Source: Halocafeteria seosinensis (taxonomy: Eukaryota; Sar; Bigyra; Bicosoecida). Taken from it: a DNA stretch of 17,325 bases. Where the stretch lies: NCBI GenBank assembly GCA_001687465.1, contig LVLI01000332.1, forward strand, positions 1 through 17,325, read 5' to 3'. Of this stretch, positions 1 through 10,000 are shown in pieces; within the stretch, counting starts at the first letter, position 1, and each line of letters starts with the position of its first letter. A program made the position numbers and the translations under genes. Below the pieces are notes generated by a model, which worked only from the letters and a program-made list of their open reading frames with translations, was not told the DNA's origin and made no database searches.

Positions 1-37
1 ATGAATAGCAACCTTGTATGTTGAGTTGTTTCCGCAG

Positions 38-556
38 AAGGAAGTTGTGGGGACGATGGCCAAGACGGATCTGATGGCTCTGGAGGCAATGAAGAGTTAC
101 CTGAAGACTTACTGTATGTAGACAAATCGCGTAAATGGATCAGTCGCTAACAGTCGTGGTATTGTTTGGGTGTGTGTGCAGTGGACAATGGAAGATGGAA
201 GATTCTGGTACTTGTGTGGCGACGCTGGAGCTTAGCCAATCGTCTTCTGCGGATAAGATAGGATCAGTCGAGTTTTGTCCCACTGACGTCGCCCAATGCT
301 CCACATTATCAATCAAGTAAGCAAACTGGAGGCACCACAGCGGTATTCAATCGCAGTCGTTTAGACTTCTGCCTCTTTTGCAGATCCCTCGAATCGTCCG
401 AGACAAGTATCGGAGTGTGGTATATACTCCTGTTCGAAGGGACGCCCCAATGTGCGATGATCGTGGACCATCGACAGGGCCCGTACACAACTACTGGGCT
501 TTCGGAGACGTGTGAAATGGATGAAAGCAACTTGAATCGGCAGCTTCAAATGAGTG
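38..556 (+). repeat. Three-exon six-Cys cassette, copy 1
   Basis: Exons A 38-113 (76 nt), B 182-316 (135 nt) and C 384-556 (173 nt) total 384 nt, or 128 codons. Exon A begins with EGSC and is acidic and Gly-rich. Exon B carries GTC, EFC and AQC. Exon C carries PQC and ETC, with the motif PYTTTGLSETC. The flanking introns are phase 1 and the inner ones phase 2, so the unit is symmetric. Copy 2 is clearly similar along its whole length. Confidence 0.85.
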
Positions 557-3500
557 GTATGTTGTTTATTTGTCGTTATTCCTGGACGCCTGCATATGGG
601 TGAAGATGCTCTTCGATGGATTAGTTGCAGAAGGAGACTGTAGCGAAGAGGAAGATGGTTCTGATGGGTTGCCTGATGCGTTGATGTTGGTGATCACGCT
701 TTAACACTTGGTTAACTTGATTGATGGAAATTTGCTTTTTTATGTTTATTTTTTGCAGTCGAGAGTGGAAGTTGGTGGGAGAGACGGGTAGTTGCGAGGG
801 GACGTTGGATCTCAGTAAAGTTTCTTCGGACGGGAAAGAATCGGTCGAATTTTGTCCTGCTGGTGCTTCGGAGCAGCAATGCACTGACTTATCTGTCAAG
901 TAGGAGGGAAAATTAGGGCCCGACTGTTTTGATCGTTGTATTTAAAACTTTTGTTTCGTGCAGATCGCTTGAAACGTCTGAGGTAAATCTCGGAGTGGGG
1001 TATCTTTTCCGGTTTGAAGGTTCCAGCCAATGCTTGGTCGTTTTGGCTCCTCAAAAAGGGGCTCCCTACACAACTTCTGGACTTTCGGACAAGTGTCAAT
1101 TTGGCGAAAGCAGTACGCCTCGTCAGTTTCAAATGGAGGGTAAGTCGAGTTACCGGACTCGAGGGTGCTGGAAGTCAATGGTCAATAACAAAGTTGACGT
1201 TCCTGCAGAAGGACGATGCAGGGAGAATAGCGGCCGTGAAGAGTTACCCAAAGCGTTGATGTATGTAATAATATTTTAAATACAAGAGAAGCCGAGTGTA
1301 CATTTGGGACACTCTGACTTGCATATGGGATTGCAGGAAAAAATGGAGCATGCGAAAGCAACCTACTGGGTCCTGCCAGTTTATTGACTTGTCTGACTTA
1401 CCGTCGGAAGTACGTGCTTGTGGAAGCGAGATCATGAAGCTCAATGGACATGGGCTTGGATGCGAAACATTTGTGGTAGAGTAAGGTGGTTTGTGTTCAG
1501 GAGTCAAAGGCTGCTAGCGATAGTAGTTGCCGTTTTGTTTTTCACAGAGACGTTAGAGACATGGGGGCGGAGGAGCAGCAGCTCCTTCAGCTTAATGGCC
1601 AAAACCGAGAGTTTGATGACCCGGTATGCTTACATATTCAAAGAGTTGGTGATGGTTTGCTCACACCTGGAATCACGTTTTGCCGAAGACTGAGTGGTGA
1701 TGCCCGACTGAAAAGCGTTACACTTAAAGGTACGTTATTCACGGATAGTGGTTCGGCTACCTCTTGCGGCTAGACAAGGCGTACCCATTGCAGAGGATGG
1801 ATGCGAGCAGCAACCAACTCACACTCCAACTCACACTCCAACTTCCACTCCGACTCCTACTATTTCTCCTTCGTCGACTATGCGTCCCGCTCCTGAGATT
1901 TGTGATGTGAAACTGGATCGCTTCGGTACCACCGCGAGCTTCTACTTCAATACACGCACTGACGGTGCCCAATTTCCCAAGACTTTCGATTGCTGGGAAC
2001 TTCTGTGGTGGAAAGAATGGCCCGATTCGGATCCTTTCAGATTTTGTGCCTGGAAAGAAGGAAATTCAAAGCTTGACGTCATTCTGGAGGCATCTGATGC
2101 CGAAGTGTTCAATAATAGGAAAGCCTTAGGGGCCGGGTCTACTCTTGTTTTCAGAGGGGGTCTGCTACATCAAGCGGGTGGCTCTGCTCCCATGCCGGAG
2201 AGAGGATTCCCTGTTCCCGAACCCTCACCAAAACCTGAAGTTCAGTTTGATATTGCCTACCAACGGTTTGTCTCAGTGTGCAGCGGTAACACAATAAATA
2301 CTCTCTATGCTCAGGGAGCAGGACGAGGAAGTTCTTTGTCCTGGGAATGGGAACTTGCCGATGCTCATGAAGGCTATTCCAAACTCGACGTACTGAAAAG
2401 GCAGTTGCGGGAGGCGAGTGACAGAGACTTGGAGACGATATCACTCGACAAGAGGCATTTGGCTGCCGGAAATGAATACGTGATCAATGTCAGCGCATCG
2501 AATAAATATGGCTCTTCGCAATCGCAGAATGTCAAATTTTTTACCGTCGATGATCGTGACCTTTCATTGGAAATCGTGGAGAGCTCCAAACCGGAAGTAT
2601 CATCATCCGACGACATTTCTTTCGGCGTCCGAAGTGATATTTCGGAGTGTGGAGGGACCAATGTCTCTTCAGCTGCCTCTTTCTCTTTTAGCTACACTTG
2701 GAAACTAGTCTACCCAAACGGAGAAGTACACAGCGCCGATCGTTTTGTTTTGCAAGATCCCCGTAAACTGCGTATTCCTGCTGGTCAGTTAACGCCCGAT
2801 CCCCATCCATACAAAATAAATCTTACCGTTGCAGCCGTATCTGAAACGAATCAACAGCTCTCTCCAGTGAGCAGAGAATTTGAGCTCAAAGTTAACCCTT
2901 CACCTATTGAGGCCCGTATAGAGGGGGGAGATCGAAGTGCTGGCATGAATGAGAGCTTAATTCTTGATGCGTCCCAGAGCGAGAGTTCAGACGAATTTTC
3001 GGAAGACAGTCTCAAATGGTCTGCTAGTTACAGGTACAAATGGGAGTGCAAGTTCCTTGGCGAAATTGAACCTGGAGAGGAGTGCTCACAATTTCTCAAG
3101 ACAACATCTGACAGTGCACAATTGGAGATTCCTCCACTTACTCTTCGCGAAATGCAGGGCGTCACAAAGTCATCCAAACCTGAAATCGAGTTTAGCGTAC
3201 ACGTCGAGTATACGGTGCAATCCAAACCAACAACAGATACTTTCAACTTCAAAGATAGCGACCGTGTATCTATCACACTGCTTCCAGAATCCCCGCCTAG
3301 CGTAAAGCTCGTAAGCATTGGGCCAAACGAATTTCTTCCGACAATCACATCTGACGGTAGGAAGGCCTTGCTAGTGAGCTCCTCTGACGAAATTCGGATT
3401 CAATGCGCGGTCAGCACAGAAAAGGATGGCAATACATTGATCAAGAAATGGGAAGTCGTCGATGGGGACTTAGACCTTGAACTGGAAGGTGGCAAAGTCA

Positions 3501-6151
3501 ATAATGAGGCAATAGTGGGAAGCATTACGAACACAGTGTTAAGAATCCTCCCAGGCTCCTTGACACCGGGATCCGAATATATGCTTAGGTTCAAGAGTTT
3601 TTTCGAAGGAAATCCAGACAATTTCGGTTTCACTACTATCCGTTTAGTGGTCAATAGCCCTCCTCGAGGGGGGTCGATTCAGGTCAGACCAGCTACCGAC
3701 GACCAGGGTTCTATGGTCGTAAGCTTGGATGAAGTAACGGTGGAGGCATCTGGCTGGGCAGATGAAAATCCACCTTTTGCATACCGCTTTTCGTATACTT
3801 ACGGTGAAGACTTATCGGCTACATTTTCTTGGAGAGGCTCCAGTCCCCATCGGTCTTTCCGCACGAAGCTTCCGTTTCCTGAGAGCAGTGAAGTGTCCCA
3901 TATCCGTGTAGTGGGTGAAATCGTTGATTCAATCGGAGCGCGTACTGTTCATGAGACATCCTTCGGAAATCTACAGTATCCCCGTGGGGATCAACTTACA
4001 GGTATTGCTGAAGAAAAACTGGAGGAGACGCGGTCGTGCATTGCGACGAAGAACGCGGCCTGTGGACTAATGGCATTGCGCGATGGCTTGAAAGCGGAAC
4101 AAGCTAGTGCTCGGCAAAACAGAAGAAACCTTCGATCCTTGGCCACCAGTGAGAAAACCGACGAGCTGGCCAAACTGCTCGAGCTCATCAGTCTGGATGA
4201 TGTACCTTCGTTCGTAGATACGTTGCTGTCTCAAATAGAAGCACTGCAGCCCGAAACGGATACAATGAAGGAGCTCGTGGGAATCTTCCACCAGCTGCTG
4301 AGCTGGCTCGTGGACCAGCCTCTTTCAGAACTGGATGATGTCACGGAGATAGCGGAGAAAGCACTTGCGGGTATCTCCCACCTGTTGGATTACTCCCTCG
4401 AGGTAGAGGAGGTAGATCCATTGATAAAGCAGCTTCTTAAAGTTGTGGATAAATCCGAATTGGATTTCTCTAACTTTGTGTCCCTTCAGCCCCCGTTTAC
4501 ATTGTACCAAGCGTATTGTGATAAAAGACAAAATCTTGGGATAGCATTGCAAAAAGCTGAAGCAGGAGGAAGCGCTGTTGTACAGCCACGTCAGAGCCAC
4601 GGATTCGGCATCAGCTCTGAAGAGTACAAGTCATGCGAGCAATCGCCTCAAGATACAAGCGAATATGCCCGGACTCTTCCGTCTTTGAATATTCCGGAGG
4701 CAGATCCAGACTCACTTTTTGTCCTGCAAGAATTTGCGCAATTGCCGGCTTCTGTGTTACCCGACGGAGCAACATTTTCAGACCTAACGGAACGGATGAA
4801 TGCTACGGACGGACTCTATCGTTCACTGATAACGCATATTAACGAAAATCTCATTCCAGGTGGAAATGCTCTAAGCCGTGATGACTTTACCTTGGTGGAA
4901 GAAAGCCCAGACACTGTTTCGCGAAGGGAACTCAGCTCTTCCGTTGGTACGTTCGCTGACAATTTGGTTGGGCTACCTAGTTCCGAATTGGGGCGAGATG
5001 TTACTGTGAAGACTGTGGACGCTAGAGTGCACCAGAAAGGAAATATTGATACAGAAATTACCGGTGTTGGTGGTGATGTTGAGTTGCCTGTGTACCCTGC
5101 TAGTGATAGAGACCTCACTGAGGCTGTAAATATTCTCGACATAACGTCGCAGGAGAAGAAATATCCCTATCAGAATGTAACATGTGAGGATGGCGGAGTG
5201 AAATTTGAATGTCCCGTTCCGGGAGCGCAAACGAAGACTTTCCGTCTCACGTGTGGCTCTGCCTTCAATGGTGCCGTTATGCAAGTTTTCTGTCCGACAG
5301 AAGTAATTTTTCCTGCAAGTCTGCGGATGAAAACTGGAGAGTGGACCGACAAGGGGATATCATTACAATCATTTGACGGTCGTACATTGCGTATTTCAAC
5401 CGAAATGTCGGGAATCCATTCAGCGACCTTGCATTCAGCGAATGTGGAACCGTTTGGCCGAGTCATTGAGGTAGCCCCGCTAGTGACAGTTCCAGAAGGA
5501 ATTGAAGACCCAATCGTTGTTGCGAAGCTTCCACTTGTCTTGAATTCCAATACCGACGTAAGCAACGACGGTATCCGAGCTTCGATAAGCAGCGCTACTT
5601 GCCAAACCATTGATGCTACAAGGAACAAGGCATGTTCAGTTTTCAGAGACTACGATGGCGACTTCACGCATCCTTCTAACTCGCGCCGCTTGGATCGACT
5701 GACTCATATGGTGGAAGTGATCATCCGAACCTCCTTAAATGGCAAGCCAACTATTCAGGAAATAGGTGGTACCAGCGTCACAAAAGAAATCAAGGATCGT
5801 CTTAACAGTAACTCTCCAAAGCTATATTCTAAGCTCCGTGAAGAGGGCAATATCGACATCGACGTAAGCGCCTCTGGCAGTCAGGAGATTTCTATGGCCT
5901 TCGAGAGCGAACATGTGGGAACTGAAGGTGAATCTGACAACGCTGAAGCCTCTAGTGGCGACGACTCTCAAAAGTTGGCGCTAGCATTTGGTGTAAGTGG
6001 AGCTGCAGTTGCTGGAATTATTGCAGCCGCAGTTATCTTCATCATTTGGAAAAATAAGAAAGGGAATAGTTATCGTTCGAAAACCAAATCTGCCACGAGA
6101 ATTCAGCCAGAGCCTGACCCTGACGCAGCAACGTCGACGCCGAAACCGTGA
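38..6151 (+). CDS. REJ-domain type I membrane protein with six-Cys cassette repeats (5' partial)
   Basis: Exons are 38-113, 182-316, 384-556, 631-685, 759-899, 964-1139, 1209-1260, 1337-1480, 1548-1729 and 1794-6151, giving about 1829 residues before the TGA at 6149. The gene enters from the left, so its start and signal peptide are not visible. In order: three six-Cys repeats (38-1729), a Thr/Pro linker (about 1812-1890), Cys-containing and Ig/PKD-like segments, an REJ module (about 2220-3990), a helix-rich stalk (about 4000-4480), a four-Cys patch (about 5180-5300), one hydrophobic helix (about 5975-6050) followed by KNKK, and a 33-residue tail. The REJ call rests on repeated Trp-strand segments, 'lrIpaG.LtP..Y' motifs and the hallmark NSPPRGGSIQV...GWADENPPFAYRFSY near 3653-3800. 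Sequons (NVSA, NLTV, NATD, NVTC) fit an extracellular domain. Polycystin-type REJ proteins continue into PLAT and channel domains; this one does not. A cell-surface receptor role is inferred and the ligand is unknown. Exon structure is strongly supported; function is not. Confidence 0.85.
631..1139 (+). repeat. Three-exon six-Cys cassette, copy 2
   Basis: Exons A 631-685 (55 nt), B 759-899 (141 nt) and C 964-1139 (176 nt) total 372 nt, or 124 codons. It starts EGDC. It shares with copy 1 the pattern GSC...SVEFCP...QC, the SLE(T/S)SE joint across the B/C splice, and PYTTSGLSDKC in exon C. Intron phases match copy 1. Exon A is shorter than in copy 1 and lacks much of the Gly-rich spacer. Confidence 0.85.
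1209..1729 (+). repeat. Three-exon six-Cys cassette, copy 3 (diverged)
   Basis: Exons A 1209-1260 (52 nt), B 1337-1480 (144 nt) and C 1548-1729 (182 nt) total 378 nt, or 126 codons. It starts EGRC. Six cysteines remain in corresponding exons (EGRC; GSC, RAC, LGC; PVC, ITFC), but most of the sequence between them differs from copies 1 and 2. Intron phases are conserved. The following exon begins EDGC, like the start of a fourth unit, before passing into the Thr/Pro linker. Confidence 0.75.
1812..1890 (+). repeat. Thr/Pro-rich mucin-like linker of the REJ gene
   Basis: Tandem THTP/TSTPTPT units (DNA: repeated 'cacactccaact') separate the six-Cys cassettes from the REJ ectodomain. Such linkers are often extended and O-glycosylated; that is inference here. 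The downstream GLUG gene has a linker of the same style. Confidence 0.75.
5975..6050 (+). other. Single transmembrane helix of the REJ protein
   Basis: About 25 uninterrupted hydrophobic residues rich in Ala, Val and Ile are followed at once by WKNKKG, a positive-inside stop-transfer signal. The last 33 residues form a short tail containing PEPDPD and TPKP. This predicts a type I topology with the REJ ectodomain outside. Confidence 0.85.
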
Positions 6152-6543
6152 ATGCATGAATTCAGTGGCAGATGAGACATCGATGTTCTATAGTCTTTGA
6201 GGAACAATCGCAACTGGCATAATACTGACCATTTTACCCCCTACAAGTCGGTCCGACGAAGCAAATCTAGAGCACTCTGGTTGACGACTCCACACATCCG
6301 TTTACGTTGTCGTATTCCTGAGCATCACATTTATCATACACATTACATGCCGTACTCGGATTGGCCATTGTACATAAACAACACCCTTACTATCTTGAAG
6401 TATTTATGTACTATGCTGTACATCCCTTGGTTCGGTGCCTTGGGTGGTGGTTTGACATTTGGTTCTGCATCTTGTGTAACGGACAAATCCACGTGGCATG
6501 AAGTGTGAAACACTGTTCAGTAGAACTTTTCTTTTTTTTCTCT

Positions 6544-6559
6544 GAGATGAGCTCATCTC
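6544..6559. repeat. 16-bp perfect palindrome
   Basis: GAGATGAGCTCATCTC is self-complementary across all 16 bases. It directly follows a T/C-rich tract and precedes another TTTTG. It could be a protein-dimer site or a 3'-end structure; position alone cannot decide. Confidence 0.6.
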
Positions 6560-6603
6560 TTTTGTCTCGTCATCGCAAGTAGGGGAATACGTATCCTGTG
6601 CAT

Positions 6604-6619
6604 TGACTGACTGACTGAC
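6604..6619 (+). repeat. (TGAC)4 microsatellite
   Basis: Four perfect tandem TGAC units lie in the spacer upstream of the GLUG gene. No function is implied. Confidence 0.85.
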
Positions 6620-7048
6620 CAGGGGTGTATACGTAAATTATATTCAAACGTTGGTGGTTAGCGGCCACCCGTACGGCCGATGGCGATGGGTGGATAGATC
6701 CAGGAATCTCAACAAGTCCCCGTGAGAGAGCGAATTGGGTAGTATTAGCCACATAGAGGAGCAAATCTGCGTCGGACCGGTGTCTTCCATAAACCATTCA
6801 GAAGCGCAGGAGCATTGTGTATGTACGAGCGAACGCGAAAAAGAGGGGGGAATCGTAATGCTTGAGTCTCACCCATTCCAGTAGGGCAAGCCACTCTACC
6901 AGGAGACGTACTAACAGTTGGTACACGCAAGTTCGTGAAAGGTGAACTCTGTCGTATTCGCATTTGCTTGGACTCCCCTGCTTTTGGACCTGGAATTGAG
7001 CGGCTCTATCTCAGCCAAAGGGTCCGGGCTCCACTCAGTCAAGGAAAG

Positions 7049-10000
7049 ATGGAACAATTCCAGACGAAATGTAGTTCCAATGGGGCCTATAGATTCGGAA
7101 CTGCGGCAACGTATTCCCTGACGACGTTGTTGCTTCTCGTTCTTGTTCAGGGCTTCGAGGACCACGAGTGCTTGGTGTTCGAAGGAAACAATATTACGCA
7201 AATTTGCGACATAACAATTCTTGACCCTGGAAGCGAAGTAAATTTGGGACCCAATCAACTTTTCGATGGACAAGGCTTTACAATTGATTTTGGAGATTTA
7301 AGTATTTTAGGTCTCTTTGAAGTAGATCTACGCGTTACTAGCCGTGACGAAGCGCCATTGATAAAGAATGTCGTAAGTGTAGGTGGCAAGACGGAGATTT
7401 TTGCAGGTTTTATAGTTCGTCCGTGGACGAAATATGCCCTTGTAGAAAATTGTTCTTCAACAGGAACTATGACGGGATCTTTTTCCGGAGGCATTGCGGG
7501 CGATGGTGTTGCAAAGGGTGGTTACGTGGAAATTGTTGACTCATATTCGAAAGGCACTATTACAGGCTCAGGTGCTGGAGGTATCATCGGAGCTTTCGCT
7601 GGAAGAAAAGGGGGCGTCGCTAACATTACGAGTTCTTATTCGAAGGGAGATGTTCATAGTGGAGAAGGGGGTGGCATTGCAGGCAAGAACTTTGCCCAGG
7701 ATGGAACGGGTTACATTTCTGCCTCTTTCGCAAGAGGAGATGTTCTGGCAAAAGAAGCGGGAGGAATTGTGGGGAGCTCTAGTGCAGAATCAGGCCTCGC
7801 TAAAATATCTCAGTGTTTTTCATCAGGCCGGGTCTCTGGCCACGGTTCGGGGGGAATTGCCGGGGCCCGAGCTGCTGCAAGCAACGGCCAGCTAAAGATC
7901 TTCGACAGCTACGCTTCCGGAGGACTGACAGGCAAATTTGAAACCGGAGGAGCGTGTGGTTCCAAAGCTGGTAACGGCGGGGGACTGATCGAGATTATTC
8001 GGTTTTATATGGCATCCATTACCGGAAGGGCGTTCATCGTTGGTGCGCTGCCGGTAGAAGCACCTCCAACAAAACTTGTCGTTAATGGCTCGGTGTATGA
8101 TGGTTCAACTCGTCAAGGTGGTATCGCTCAGCCAGACCGTAAGATGGACATGCACTACATAGTTGAACAGTGCAACTCTCCTCACTTAGAGGAAATCCAA
8201 GGCAAATTATACGACCCAGGAATTGGCAACTGCAGCAGCTGGTCACCTCAAGTGTGGAGTGTTATTGCCCCACTGTCCTACCCAGCGTTACGAACAATTA
8301 CGACTGCACAGCCTGTGCAAGTGCCTTCTCCGACAACTTCAGCGAGCTCTTCTGTAAGCTCCACACCACGAAGAACCCGTACACCAACGCAGACTCCAAC
8401 TCCGACGGGATCAATCACACTTTCCCCATCCCCTACTGGAACACCATCCAATGTGCAACTTTTAGATCCTTCCACGGAAAGCTCCTCCGGATGTGGAAAC
8501 GCCGAACCGTTTAACTGCGGTACAGCAATCTTTGACCGCACAGTCTCTTTTCGAAATGTTGAGCCAGACAGTCCGTCGGGAAGACTGCAGCTTTCGGTTC
8601 AGAGTGTGTATGGCCAAGAGCCTACCACTGAAATTGGCTGCAGTAAAACAGTGACGGATAAAAGCGCTCAAGGCAATCTGTATTTTGGTTGTGTTGAAGA
8701 GTTTAGAAACACAGGCTTAGTCTTAGCTCTACCCGTCTCTCTTTCCCTATCACTGATATACAACGATACCTGTGGAGGAAGGCAGCAGGAAAACCAAGTT
8801 TGTCGCCATTTTGAGTACGAAGGAGCAATTAGTTTAGACGACAATTTCGCCGAAAGCGCGAGGAGACACATAATACTAACGAGGAACAATGCTGACCAAG
8901 GGTTGCTTGAATCTACCGGCACACTACTGCTGCCGCTTCAAATCGGTATATTGCTTCAAAATGAAATGCTCTTCTCTGCAACTCAGGATTTGAGTATCAA
9001 CGTGGACAATTTGTCTCCACAAGATGGAAAAGAAGTCCTCACTGTCGACCCAGGATCATTGCAGTTTTGTGTGGATCGGAAGAAGGGGACACCGCAAACT
9101 CTTATTCGGGATATTACTCTAACTGTATCCTCTGGTATTATTGTAAAATGGACAGTCCCGAACAACGTAGCCGAATTTGTCGAGGTCCCACAAGATGGCC
9201 TCTACAAGGAACTGCCGGGAACACATGTAGTCTCGAGAAATCTATCTGTTTTAGTAGGCCACGTGCCTGCTAAAGTAATTACCTCTCAAGTATATGTAGC
9301 TTTCTTGAATCGCGAGGGGGCAACCTTAAAGAAAAGTGCGATTCATATGCTTTTCAATGTTTCTGAAGTCAGAGCAGATATTCAACCCTTAAGCATCGAC
9401 CTGATTCAGAGCAAGACTGAAACCAAAAGTAGTCGCCCACTTCAGCTGGTGAATTCCGGAACTTTGCCGATGACCTGGAATGCAGTTGTCAAAATGGCGG
9501 ATGGTTCTTCACTAAACGATACAAAGAGTTTCTGGCTACAGTTATCGGAAACTAAAGGAGACGTTAAGGCATCTAAAATAGAAGAGATTTCACTGGCATT
9601 TATTCCATCGAGGAAGGAGCGGCTTGGGACCTCGTACCTCTGGTTACATATACTGACAGACGCATGGGATACTGACACTCCAACGTTTCGTAGTATGCCC
9701 CCAGACACGGCAGGCACTGATGTTGAGCCATCGCGCCATGGATTCGTGCACTTCTGGGTTAGAGTTCGGTATACCGTTTCCTCAGTTTTCCTGTGTCAGC
9801 AACATTTGAAGAGTATTACCCTAAAACCACTGCAACGATATGAAGCGACAGTTACAATTGTAAATACGGAAACTCAAGATATCAGAGCGAGTGTGAGACA
9901 CTTCGTACTCGAGCAGACAAATCATTCTTCACTTTGGACTATTGGCGCTGTATCAAACGTTCTAGAGGATAAAATCGCTCCCGACACAACCAAAACAGTC

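Larger units (their letters stand above)
1..1793 (+). other. Set of short GT-AG introns (nine complete, one partial)
   Basis: Introns are 114-181, 317-383, 557-630, 686-758, 900-963, 1140-1208, 1261-1336, 1481-1547 and 1730-1793 (68, 67, 74, 73, 64, 69, 76, 67 and 64 nt). Bases 1-37, ending in TTTCCGCAG, are best read as the 3' end of a further intron whose donor lies outside. All have GT and AG ends. Several have a Py-rich tract before AG and a CTAAC- or TTAAC-like branch site. Removing them keeps the frame open and aligns the cassette repeats, which is the main support. One donor (GTTGGT at 686) is weak, chosen by phase and homology. Confidence 0.8.
6152..7048. other. Intergenic spacer between the two large genes
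   Basis: This stretch of about 0.9 kb should hold the 3' UTR of the REJ gene and the promoter of the GLUG gene. Short open frames on both strands (for example 6197-6508 plus, 6570-6797 minus) show no recognisable motif and are probably chance. I see no clear TATA box near 7049 and no convincing polyadenylation signal. Two small structures are listed separately: a palindrome and a TGAC tract. Confidence 0.6.

Noticed and set aside
1-37. Possible exon starting at the ATG at position 1 with a donor at 16
   Set aside because: It would need a 22-nt intron, far below the 64-76 nt of every other intron here. The stretch is better read as the 3' end of an intron ending in TTTCCGCAG.
1748-1793. A start of the REJ protein at 1748, just inside the long open frame
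   Set aside because: The codon there is GTG and the segment lies within an intron. Splicing at 1793/1794 restores the EDGC motif that begins each cassette, so the frame before 1794 is read-through of intron sequence.
5170-5628. 152-residue minus-strand open frame inside the REJ exon
   Set aside because: It is the antisense of a well-supported coding exon and has no domain motif. The other minus frames within both large genes were dropped for the same reason.
6197-6508. 103-residue frame just after the REJ gene
   Set aside because: No recognisable features; it is His/Tyr-rich over probable 3' UTR and overlaps no conserved motif.
6935-7048. Start of the GLUG protein at 6935
   Set aside because: The codon is GTG, not ATG. 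The first in-frame ATG (7049) has an ideal context and is placed correctly before the signal peptide.
7440-8040. Bacterial origin of the whole window, suggested by GLUG repeats
   Set aside because: The spliced gene on the left, the REJ module, the Kozak-like start and the multi-pass receptor tail are eukaryotic. At most the GLUG segment was acquired from bacteria.
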